This document shows positions 1-5,225 of a stretch of DNA of 5,508 nt, in pieces. Source of the DNA: Clostridiales bacterium (GTDB lineage: Bacteria > Bacillota > Clostridia > Christensenellales > Aristaeellaceae); the NCBI GenBank assembly GCA_012514225.1, contig JAAZAQ010000028.1, positions 1-5,508 of the forward strand, in the 5' to 3' direction. The translations under genes and the position numbers were made by a program. Numbering within the stretch: position 1 is the first letter of the stretch; the number at the start of each line of letters is the position of its first letter. Below the pieces are notes generated by a model. That model did no database searches and was not told the DNA's origin. It was given only the letters and a program-made list of their open reading frames with translations.

Positions 1-333
1 CAGCGTCAGCATGTTCACCATGTCGTGCATGGCGGTCTGCACCTGGCTGATGTAGGGGGCGAAGCTGGCGCTGGTGTCCTGGATGAAGATGACGTCGAAA
101 TAGGCGTTGGGCTCCGGCCAGGAGAAGTTCAGCGTGCCGTTGAGCATCCGCTTGCACTCCTCCGCGGTCGCCGGGTTAATGACCAGCGTCTGGGTGACGT
201 TGTTGAAGGCGCCGTAGGTATAGGCGGAAGCGCGCGGCAGGCCTGGCAGGGTGCCCGAAGCCAGGCCTCCCAGCAGCATGAGGGCCGCGAGGCAGACTAT
301 GAGGCTCCGTCTCACCGTCCGTCCGCCTTTCAT
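1..333 (-). CDS. Secreted VWA-domain protein, N-terminal part (cut by window edge)
   Basis: Only the first 111 codons are present; the gene runs off the left edge. The ATG at 333-331 is followed by a basic stretch (KGGRTVRR), a hydrophobic core at residues 11-32 and a likely signal-peptidase I site after ASA at 35-37, so the protein is exported. Residues 79-90 (FDVIFIQDTSAS) look like the first beta strand and metal-ion-dependent adhesion site of a VWA domain: D86, S88 and S90 give the DxSxS motif, and the next segment (YISQVQTAMHDMVNML) fits the first VWA helix. Surface VWA proteins usually bind ligands or serve in adhesion, sometimes as pilus-tip proteins. Whether this one has a C-terminal sortase signal cannot be seen. 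The start codon overlaps the stop of the lipoprotein gene by one base (TGATG), implying translational coupling. Export and a VWA start are well supported; the specific role is unknown. Confidence 0.8.
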   Translation of the reverse strand, partial: MKGGRTVRRSLIVCLAALMLLGGLASGTLPGLPRASAYTYGAFNNVTQTLVINPATAEECKRMLNGTLNFSWPEPNAYFDVIFIQDTSASFAPYISQVQTAMHDMVNMLTL

Positions 334-938
334 CAGTTCCCGTCCGTCCTCCCTGGATTGTCAGTCTTTCCGCCGGCTTCCTCCGGTGGCGCGGTTCCCT
401 CCTGGTTTAAAACCAGACCCAGGTATGTTTTGATATCCTCCTCAAGTGCGGTTTGCGTTTTCGCGCCGGTTTCCGGCGCGGCCAGTGTCTTTCCCTCCCG
501 GTTCACCCAGAAGTGGACGGGGACTTTCTTTACGTCACGTAAAAAGGTCTCTGCCATTTCCGGGCGGTACAGGAGAACCTGGAAACGGCGGCCTGCCTTT
601 TCAACAAAGGCGGCCAGGGTTCCGTCCGCGGGCGGCGTGGCATGGTTTGCCGCGATGCCGACAATCTGGAACTCGCCGGGTTCCCGCTCCTGCGTCAGGC
701 GGCCGTACAATTCCATCTCCCCGGCGCAGGGACCGCAGTCGGTGGAAAAGACGGCCAGGAGGGTCAGGGCGGCGTTCTGGAAAATCCGCTCGTCGGCCGG
801 GCTGCCGTCCAGGTCCGCCGTGGAAAAACGGAGAGGTCCGACCGGCGCCGGGAGGGTGTCGACCGTCGTTCGGGCGCAGCCTGACAGCAAGACCGCGCAG
901 AGCGCGACCGCGCAGATGAACGCCGGATACCTTCTCAT
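333..938 (-). CDS. TlpA/ResA-like thioredoxin-fold lipoprotein
   Basis: The 201-residue protein starts with MRRYPAF, then a hydrophobic segment and a lipobox LSGC whose C21 would be lipidated, so it should be anchored on the outer face of the membrane. Residues 30-175 resemble an extracytoplasmic thiol-disulfide oxidoreductase: a strand LTLLAVFST leads into the redox pair C68-G-P-C71, and K138-V-P140 supplies the usual cis-proline before the strand HFWVN. The Trp normally just before the first Cys is Asp here. The last 25 residues are Pro/Gly/Glu-rich and probably disordered. An in-frame GTG at 974 would add 12 residues ahead of the signal peptide. I prefer the ATG at 938 because it gives a normal lipoprotein signal, although neither start has a clear ribosome binding site. 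The gene shares TGATG with the VWA gene, so thiol chemistry on that exported partner is a reasonable inference but is not shown. Confidence 0.85.
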   Translation of the reverse strand: MRRYPAFICAVALCAVLLSGCARTTVDTLPAPVGPLRFSTADLDGSPADERIFQNAALTLLAVFSTDCGPCAGEMELYGRLTQEREPGEFQIVGIAANHATPPADGTLAAFVEKAGRRFQVLLYRPEMAETFLRDVKKVPVHFWVNREGKTLAAPETGAKTQTALEEDIKTYLGLVLNQEGTAPPEEAGGKTDNPGRTDGN

Positions 939-1018
939 AAACCAAAAACGCGCGCTGCTGCGCGGGGGGAACACCTGGGGTCGCGGATATGGGCTGCCAC
1001 TGCGCGGCGGCTTTTCAT
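935..1018 (-). CDS. Possible 27-codon leader ORF overlapping the lipoprotein start
   Basis: The ATG at 1018-1016 opens a 27-codon frame (begins MKSRRAVAAHIRDP, ends RVFGL) whose TGA at 937-935 overlaps the lipoprotein ATG as ATGA. The peptide is Arg-rich with no recognisable domain. Its own start overlaps the stop of the 10-codon ORF upstream, again as ATGA. Such overlaps are typical of translational coupling and would explain how the lipoprotein is translated without a visible ribosome binding site. Against it, the frame is short and lies in GC-rich DNA, where open frames are common, so it may be chance. Confidence 0.25.
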   Translation of the reverse strand: MKSRRAVAAHIRDPRCSPRAAARVFGL

Positions 1019-1047
1019 AAATCTTCCATGGGCCCGCGTCGGGTCAT
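1015..1047 (-). CDS. Possible 10-codon leader peptide
   Basis: A short frame (MTRRGPMEDL, stop TGA at 1017-1015) begins at the ATG 1047-1045. It has the best ribosome binding site in this leader, AGAAGGA at 1060-1054, six bases before the ATG. It lies about 40 bases downstream of the start of transcription predicted from the promoter at 1096-1124. Its stop overlaps the start of the 27-codon ORF (ATGA). It could be the point where ribosomes load for a coupled series of ORFs that ends in the lipoprotein gene. The peptide shows no run of one amino acid that would suggest classic attenuation. Evidence is positional only. Confidence 0.25.
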   Translation of the reverse strand: MTRRGPMEDL

Positions 1048-1095
1048 CGTGCGTCCTTCTCAGGCGGTCCATGCCGCTCTGGAACCGTTTTCAGC

Positions 1096-1124
1096 ATTTT
1101 ACAAAAAAATGTGTGATAAATCAA
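1096..1124 (-). promoter_or_regulatory. Sigma-A-like promoter for the lipoprotein-VWA genes
   Basis: Read on the minus strand, TTGATT (1124-1119) and TAAAAT (1101-1096) are separated by exactly 17 bases. They match the -35 consensus at 4 of 6 and the -10 consensus at 5 of 6 positions, in a locally AT-rich patch that stands out from the GC-rich surroundings. Transcription would begin near 1089, leaving a leader of about 150 bases before the lipoprotein ATG. This gives the lipoprotein and VWA genes their own promoter even if some transcription reads through from the sortase gene, since I see no terminator between them. Confidence 0.65.
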
Positions 1125-1137
1125 GTATACATTGATT
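1119..1137. promoter_or_regulatory. Inverted repeat over the -35 box, possible operator
   Basis: AATCAAGTATACATTGATT has perfect 6-base arms (AATCAA / TTGATT) around a 7-base centre. The left arm is also the -35 hexamer of the minus-strand promoter. A dimeric regulator bound here would compete with RNA polymerase. The size fits a helix-turn-helix operator. No regulator for it is visible in the window. Confidence 0.45.
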
Positions 1138-1170
1138 GAAACGGCAATCTTTTGCAGATTCCGGACTTCT

Positions 1171-2145
1171 TCAGAAAGCCCGCCGCATCGCTTCACGCAG
1201 CGCCTCGGCGTCCTCGCCCGGGCGCAGGGCGCGCAGGGCGACGACCAGCCGTTCGCTGTCGCTCTCCCCGTGGCAGGTCACCAGCGTCAGCAGCCGGTCC
1301 CGGCTCTCGACCGCGACCGGGAACTGGAGGTCGGAAAAGGAGCGCAGCCTGCCGGCGTAGGTGAGCAGTTCCGCGTCGCTCCGGTAGTTGAGCGTAGCGA
1401 TGGGGAAATAGCGGGGGTGGTCCGTGGCGTCGTCCACCAGGGCGATTGCGTAGGGGACGTACAGCTCGCTGCTCTCCGGCGTTTCCAGGGTGAAAAAGGG
1501 CTCCTCGCCCAGCAGCCCGTTCTCCGACAGCCGGTACAGCTTGCCGAACATCGTCCCGTTTTTCATGTTGTGCCCGTACAGGACGATGTTGCCGTCCCGG
1601 GGCGAAAAGGAGTTGCGCTGGTCCGCGAACACGCTGCCGGAGACGTTTTCCCGCCCCAGGTAATCGTGGGTCATGTAAAAGACATTGTCGCGCTGAACCA
1701 CCGGCAGGTCGATGTCCCGGATGCCGGGATAGCGAAGCCATGCGGCGATGTCGGCGTTCCTTCCGCGCAGCGCGCCGAAATCCCGCGTGGGCGGCGCGGG
1801 CGGCGGCGCCGTGCTCAGCCCGGACGGACCGGCGGCAAGGGTATCCCCGGCCCTCTCATCCGCGTCATCGCCCGCAGCCGCGTTTTCCAGGTCGGTCAGA
1901 CTTTCAGGCGGGGTTGCCGGCAGCGCGATTTGCCGGAGCTCCTCCAGCTGCCGCCGCAGGCTGGAGGCCTGCAGCGCGTAATGAACCAGCAGCACGACGG
2001 CGGCCAGCGCGAGCCCCGCGGCCAGCCAGAACACAAGGCGAGACGGGGACAGGCGCCGCCGCCCGCGCGGGCGGCGCAGGCGGTCGATGGTCCTGCCAAT
2101 GTTTTTTCCCTGGTCCCGGGGTTGTTTTTCCGGTTCCTCGCGCAA
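1171..2145 (-). CDS. srtB: Class B sortase
   Basis: This is a membrane-anchored cysteine transpeptidase of the sortase B family, which cuts a C-terminal sorting signal and joins surface proteins to the cell wall or to pilin subunits. From the TTG start (324 residues) it has a cytoplasmic basic segment (RRPRGRRR), one membrane span at about 37-58, a short helical stretch (SLRRQLEELRQI), a Pro-rich linker (TAPPPAPP) and the catalytic domain from about 120 to the end. The catalytic His is H192 in IVLYGHNM, the nucleophile is C291 in LLTLVTC, and R299 follows eight residues later in ERLVVALR, which is the expected triad. The start is chosen because GGAGGAG at 2155-2149 lies just before the TTG at 2145-2143. 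A GTG at 2196 would add 17 residues but has no ribosome binding site. It is transcribed away from the phosphate transporter and toward the lipoprotein and VWA genes. Its substrate is not visible; the downstream VWA protein is a candidate only. Confidence 0.92.
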   Translation of the reverse strand: MREEPEKQPRDQGKNIGRTIDRLRRPRGRRRLSPSRLVFWLAAGLALAAVVLLVHYALQASSLRRQLEELRQIALPATPPESLTDLENAAAGDDADERAGDTLAAGPSGLSTAPPPAPPTRDFGALRGRNADIAAWLRYPGIRDIDLPVVQRDNVFYMTHDYLGRENVSGSVFADQRNSFSPRDGNIVLYGHNMKNGTMFGKLYRLSENGLLGEEPFFTLETPESSELYVPYAIALVDDATDHPRYFPIATLNYRSDAELLTYAGRLRSFSDLQFPVAVESRDRLLTLVTCHGESDSERLVVALRALRPGEDAEALREAMRRAF

Positions 2146-2148
2146 GGT

Positions 2149-2155
2149 CTCCTCC
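2149..2155 (-). promoter_or_regulatory. Strong ribosome binding site deciding the sortase start
   Basis: GGAGGAG on the minus strand ends three bases before the TTG at 2145 (five bases if counted from its GGAGG core). The more upstream in-frame GTG at 2196 is preceded by GC-rich sequence with no match to the anti-Shine-Dalgarno sequence. The site supports the shorter protein beginning MREEPEKQ. Confidence 0.6.
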
Positions 2156-2213
2156 GATAATCTTTCGTCGGCTGATGTCCGGCTGTATCCTAACACGCGG
2201 TCCGGCCGGTATC

Positions 2214-2226
2214 AAGAAGACTTCTT
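2214..2226. promoter_or_regulatory. Short palindrome in the divergent intergenic region
   Basis: AAGAAG-A-CTTCTT has perfect 6-base arms around one base. It lies between the sortase and the phosphate transporter, upstream of the sortase start and about 37 bases before the -35 box of the transporter promoter. It could be an operator for either gene or a small hairpin in the sortase leader. I found no convincing minus-strand promoter next to it. Confidence 0.25.
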
Positions 2227-2262
2227 TGACCAGCCATTTCCTGATCGTTGATGGTGCGAAAA

Positions 2263-2291
2263 TTGACATCCTTTTTACAATCCGATAGAGT
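2263..2291 (+). promoter_or_regulatory. Promoter of the phosphate transporter-DUF2200 operon
   Basis: TTGACA (2263-2268, perfect -35) is followed after 17 bases by TAGAGT (2286-2291, 4 of 6 to the -10 consensus). Transcription would begin near 2298, about 45 bases before the GTG start. The surrounding 2245-2295 stretch is AT-rich compared with the genes on both sides. I see no clear Pho-box-like direct repeats. Confidence 0.6.
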
Positions 2292-2342
2292 ATCCTGTGG
2301 CGTTGCGTCTTGTTCCGACGACGCGGCGCGGCGGAGGGCGAC

Positions 2343-4160
2343 GTGAACCTGTACGATTTCTTCCATCTCCTGGGCGGCCTCGCGATGTTCCTCTTTGGCA
2401 TGCATATCATGGGAGAGGCGCTGGAGCGCCGGGCGGGCAAGCGGTTGAAGCCCATCCTCGAGCAGCTGACCAGCAAGCCCGTCAAGGGCGTCCTGCTGGG
2501 CGCCGCCGTAACGGCGGTCATCCAGTCCTCCTCCGCCACCACCGTGATGATCGTCGGCTTCGTCAACTCCGGCATCATGCAATTGCGCCAGTCCATCCCG
2601 GTGGTGATGGGCGCCAACATCGGCACCACCGTGACCGCCTGGATTTTGTCGCTGACCGGCATCCGCAGCGACAGCTTCTTCATGACCCTGCTCAAGCCTG
2701 CCACCTTCTCGCCGCTCATCGCCTTTGCGGGCATCGTCCTGCTGCTGGCCTCGCGCCGCCGCCGGGACACGGCCAGCATCATGCTGGGGTTCGCGGTATT
2801 GATGTTCGGGATGGAGCAGATGTCCGGTGCCGTCTCCGGGCTGGCGCAGATGCCGGCCTTCCGGGAGCTGCTGGTGCTTTTCTCCAATCCCCTGTTCGGC
2901 GTCCTCGTCGGCGCCGTGGTGACGGCCGTCATCCAGAGCTCCTCCGCCTCCGTGGGCATCCTGCAGGCCGTCGCCAACACCGGCGCCATGACCTTTGGCG
3001 CGGCGCTGCCCATCATCATGGGCCAGAACATCGGCACCTGCATCACTGCGCTGCTCTCCTCCATCGGCGCCAACCGCAGCGCAAAGCGCGTGGGCATGGT
3101 GCACCTCTACTTCAACCTCATCGGCACCGTGCTGTTCCTGTCCGCCTTCTACGCGCTGGACGCGCTGTTCAGGTTCTCCTTCACCCAATTGCAGATCAAC
3201 GCCTTCGGCATCGCCGTGACCCATACCACCTTCAACCTGGTTTCCACCGCCATCCTCTTTCCCTTCATCGGCTGGCTGGAATGGCTGGCGCGCAAGACCA
3301 TCAGGGACAGCAAGCAGGCCGAGCAGCTGGAGGTGCTGGATCAGCGCCTGCTCAACTCGCCCTCCCTGGCCATTGAGCAAAGCCGCCGGCTGACGGTGGA
3401 GATGGCCCGGCTGGCCCAGCAGGCCTACCTGTTGTCGGACAGCCTGCTGGATACCTTCGACGCCAGGGTGGTCTCGCAGGTGGAGGACGCGGAGCAGACC
3501 ATCGACCGCTACGAGGACCGCCTGGGCGCCTACCTGGTGCAGGTCAGCGCGCTGAACATGTCGGAGTACGAGAGCCGGGAAGTGTCCAAGCTCCTGCGCT
3601 GCATCGGCGACTTTGAGCGCATCGGCGACCATGCCGTCAACCTGACCGAGGTCGCGCAGGAGCTCAGCCAGAAAAGCATCGGCTTCTCCCCGGAGGCGGT
3701 CCTGGAAACCCGGACCATGCGCGCGGCCGTGCAGGAAATCCTGGATTTGACCATCCGCGTGTTCGGGGGCAACGACCCGGTTCTGGCGGAGAAGGTGGAG
3801 CCGCTGGAGGAGGTCATCGACACCCTGCGCGACAACATCAAGGCCAACCACGTCGAGCGGCTGCGCATCGGCGTGTGCACCATCGAGCTGGGCTTTGTGC
3901 TCAACGACCTGCTGACCAACCTGGAGCGCATCTCTGACCATTGCTCCAACGTGGCCGTCAACGTCATCGAGTACGAGGGCAGCGGCGCGTTTGACAACCA
4001 CGACTACCTGCGCAGGGTGCATGACGGCCGGGCGGGCACGCTGTTCCAGCGCCAGTATGAGGAATACCTGCAGAAGTACGGCGTCGCCTGCGCGACCAAT
4101 TTCTCCGGGAATGCCCCGGACGCCGAGACCGAAGCGACGATGGAGGGGCAGCTGCCGTGA
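2343..4160 (+). CDS. Na+/phosphate cotransporter with C-terminal PhoU-like domain
   Basis: The 605-residue protein belongs to the bacterial Na/Pi cotransporter (NptA/YjbB-like) family and should move phosphate across the membrane with sodium. It begins with the typical LLGGLAMFLFGMHIMGEAL helix. The internal repeat that forms the transport path is plain: QSSSATT (61-67) with GANIGTT (90-96), and again QSSSAS (198-203) with GQNIGTC (227-233). HTTFN at 294-298 precedes the last membrane helix. Residues about 340-550 form a soluble helical PhoU-like domain (for example LLRCIGDFERIGDHAVNL and LLTNLERISDHCSNVAVN), the two-repeat pattern seen in fused members of the family. The GTG at 2343 is chosen over an in-frame TTG at 2310 because GGAGGG at 2333-2338 lies four bases before it and the resulting N-terminus matches the family. 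Its stop overlaps the start of the DUF2200 gene. Family members have been discussed in both uptake and export of phosphate; direction cannot be told here. Confidence 0.95.
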   Translation: MNLYDFFHLLGGLAMFLFGMHIMGEALERRAGKRLKPILEQLTSKPVKGVLLGAAVTAVIQSSSATTVMIVGFVNSGIMQLRQSIPVVMGANIGTTVTAWILSLTGIRSDSFFMTLLKPATFSPLIAFAGIVLLLASRRRRDTASIMLGFAVLMFGMEQMSGAVSGLAQMPAFRELLVLFSNPLFGVLVGAVVTAVIQSSSASVGILQAVANTGAMTFGAALPIIMGQNIGTCITALLSSIGANRSAKRVGMVHLYFNLIGTVLFLSAFYALDALFRFSFTQLQINAFGIAVTHTTFNLVSTAILFPFIGWLEWLARKTIRDSKQAEQLEVLDQRLLNSPSLAIEQSRRLTVEMARLAQQAYLLSDSLLDTFDARVVSQVEDAEQTIDRYEDRLGAYLVQVSALNMSEYESREVSKLLRCIGDFERIGDHAVNLTEVAQELSQKSIGFSPEAVLETRTMRAAVQEILDLTIRVFGGNDPVLAEKVEPLEEVIDTLRDNIKANHVERLRIGVCTIELGFVLNDLLTNLERISDHCSNVAVNVIEYEGSGAFDNHDYLRRVHDGRAGTLFQRQYEEYLQKYGVACATNFSGNAPDAETEATMEGQLP

Positions 4161-4507
4161 ACCTGCAGAAAGTATACGCGATGCCCATTTCGGACGTCTA
4201 CCCGCTCTACGTGCAGAAGGCGGAGCGGAAGGGGCGCACGCGGGAGGAAGTGGACCAGGTCATCTGCTGGCTGACCGGGCACACGCTGGACAGCCTGCGC
4301 CAGGCGGTTCTGGACAGGGTCGGCCTGGAGGCTTTTTTCGACCAGGCCCCCCGGATGAACCCCAACGCGTCCATGATCAAGGGGGTCATCTGCGGGTGCC
4401 GGGTGGAGGACATCGAGGAGGAGACCATGCAAAAAATCCGCTGGATGGACAAGCTCGTCGACGAGCTTGCCAAAGGCCGGCCGATGGAGAAAATCCTCAG
4501 AAAATAA
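4157..4507 (+). CDS. DUF2200 family protein
   Basis: The 116-residue cytoplasmic protein has the full length and conserved blocks I associate with DUF2200: VYPLYVQKAERKGRT (14-28), VICWLTGH (35-42), APRMNPN near 64-70, SMIKGVICGCRVEDIE (72-87), and the C-terminal IRWMDKLVDELAKG with MEKILRK. No signal peptide or membrane span is present. The family has no function that I know of. The GTG start overlaps the transporter stop by four bases (GTGA), and GGAGGGG at 4142-4148 is eight bases upstream, inside the transporter's last codons, so the two proteins are probably made together. This suggests, but does not prove, a role linked to phosphate transport. The gene is followed by a terminator, making it the last of the operon. 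Confidence 0.9.
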   Translation: MNLQKVYAMPISDVYPLYVQKAERKGRTREEVDQVICWLTGHTLDSLRQAVLDRVGLEAFFDQAPRMNPNASMIKGVICGCRVEDIEEETMQKIRWMDKLVDELAKGRPMEKILRK

Positions 4508-4531
4508 GCCGGGCTGCCAGACACACCCTTC

Positions 4532-4557
4532 AGCCGCCGATATCAGGCGGTTTTTTT
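4532..4557 (+). terminator. Rho-independent terminator after the DUF2200 gene
   Basis: CCGCC (4534-4538) pairs with GGCGG (4546-4550) around a 7-base loop, extended by a G-U and an A-U pair, and is followed directly by seven T residues at 4551-4557. It lies about 25 bases after the DUF2200 stop and separates the phosphate operon from the regulator-potA operon. Confidence 0.85.
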
Positions 4558-4578
4558 GTGCCTGGCTCGCCGAATCCA

Positions 4579-4607
4579 TTGACATTCCCGCCTGCGGGTG
4601 GTTTAAT
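4579..4607 (+). promoter_or_regulatory. Near-consensus promoter of the regulator-potA operon
   Basis: TTGACA (4579-4584, perfect) and TTTAAT (4602-4607, 5 of 6) are exactly 17 bases apart. The predicted start of transcription is near 4614, about 45 bases before the regulator's ATG. Such a strong promoter followed by an inverted repeat fits a gene that is on unless repressed. The spacer itself contains an inverted repeat, CCCGC-CT-GCGGG at 4587-4598. Confidence 0.75.
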
Positions 4608-4621
4608 GTTGCCTGCCTTTT

Positions 4622-4640
4622 GGTTTAGCATATCTAAACC
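4622..4640. promoter_or_regulatory. Perfect inverted repeat, likely operator of the regulator
   Basis: GGTTTAGCATATCTAAACC has perfect 7-base arms around a 5-base centre and lies between the predicted start of transcription and the regulator gene. Size and place fit a dimeric XRE-type repressor acting on its own operon. A third half-site, GGTTTA at 4600-4605, overlaps the -10 box exactly 22 bases (about two helical turns) upstream of the first arm. Confidence 0.65.
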
Positions 4641-4657
4641 CGGGGCGGGGGAAAGTG

Positions 4658-5200
4658 ATGGACATCGGTGCGACCCTGCGCAGCCTGCGGCTGTCGCGCA
4701 ACCTGACCCAGGAAGACCTTGCCGACCGCTGCGAGCTGAGCAAGGGCTTTATTTCGCAGGTGGAGAATAACCTGACTTCCCCCTCCATCGCCACCCTCAA
4801 GGACCTCGTCGAATGCCTGGGGACCGACCTGAAGCAGTTTTTCAGCGAGGCGGCGCCCGAGAAGGTCGTCTACGGCAGGGAGGACATGTTCGAGAAGGAG
4901 GACCCCGACCTGCTACGCGGCGGCATCGTCTGGCTGATTCCCAGCGCCCAGAAGAACCGCATGGAGCCTATGCTGGTGACCCTGGGGCCGGGGGGCCGCA
5001 CGGCGGAGTTCCCCGCGCACGGGGGGGAGGAGTTCGGCTACGTCCTCTCCGGCCGGGTGGTGCTGCGCTCGGGCAAGGCGCGACATGCGGTGTCAAGCGG
5101 GGAAAGCTTCTGCCTGCACCCGGACGCGCCGCACTTCATTGAAAACCCCGGAAAGCGGGCGGCGCGGTTCATCTGGACCTCGACCCCGCCGTCGTTTTGA
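4658..5200 (+). CDS. XRE-type helix-turn-helix/cupin regulator (PuuR-like architecture)
   Basis: The 180-residue cytoplasmic protein has an N-terminal XRE helix-turn-helix (about 5-60; [20 protein letters not shown] carries both helices of the motif) and a C-terminal cupin domain (about 105-176) containing [14 protein letters not shown] (121-134) and DAPHFIEN (156-163). This is the layout of PuuR-like regulators, where the cupin senses a small molecule. Being directly ahead of potA, polyamines or related compounds are the natural guess. The metal-ligand set of classical cupin enzymes is incomplete (one His and Glu residues in the first motif, one His in the second), consistent with sensing rather than catalysis. 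The ATG at 4658 is used; a GTG directly before it at 4655 would add one residue. GGGGG at 4647-4651 serves as a weak ribosome binding site. It probably represses its own operon through the inverted repeat at 4622-4640. Confidence 0.92.
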   Translation: MDIGATLRSLRLSRNLTQEDLADRCELSKGFISQVENNLTSPSIATLKDLVECLGTDLKQFFSEAAPEKVVYGREDMFEKEDPDLLRGGIVWLIPSAQKNRMEPMLVTLGPGGRTAEFPAHGGEEFGYVLSGRVVLRSGKARHAVSSGESFCLHPDAPHFIENPGKRAARFIWTSTPPSF

Positions 5201-5225
5201 CCCATTACACGCGCTGGAGGGCAGG

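Noticed and set aside
25..1020. A 331-codon plus-strand open frame across the left end
   Set aside because: It runs antisense through both the lipoprotein and the VWA gene, which have a lipobox, CGPC, a signal peptide and DxSxS on the other strand; its own translation shows no domain.
974..1072. Longer leader frame starting at an ATG at 1072 (45 codons, same frame as the 27-codon ORF)
   Set aside because: It lacks a ribosome binding site, so the internal ATG at 1018, coupled to the 10-codon ORF, is the better candidate.
1096..1170. Terminator after the sortase gene
   Set aside because: The only hairpin seen is a weak AATCT/AGATT stem without a following T-run; the nearby T-stretch belongs to the promoter spacer.
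1132..2160. A 342-codon plus-strand open frame opposite the sortase
   Set aside because: The minus strand encodes a sortase with the full catalytic triad; the plus-strand translation is Arg/Gln/Gly/Val-rich with no recognisable fold.
2190..4022. A 610-codon open frame on the minus strand opposite the phosphate transporter
   Set aside because: It is antisense to a gene with unmistakable family motifs, its translation is low in complexity (rich in Gln, His, Asp, Gly, Val), and such stop-free antisense frames arise from the strong G/C bias at third codon positions.
4579..4657. Riboswitch ahead of the regulator-potA operon
   Set aside because: The predicted leader is only about 45 bases and holds one simple inverted repeat without a T-run or sequestered ribosome binding site, which fits a protein operator better.
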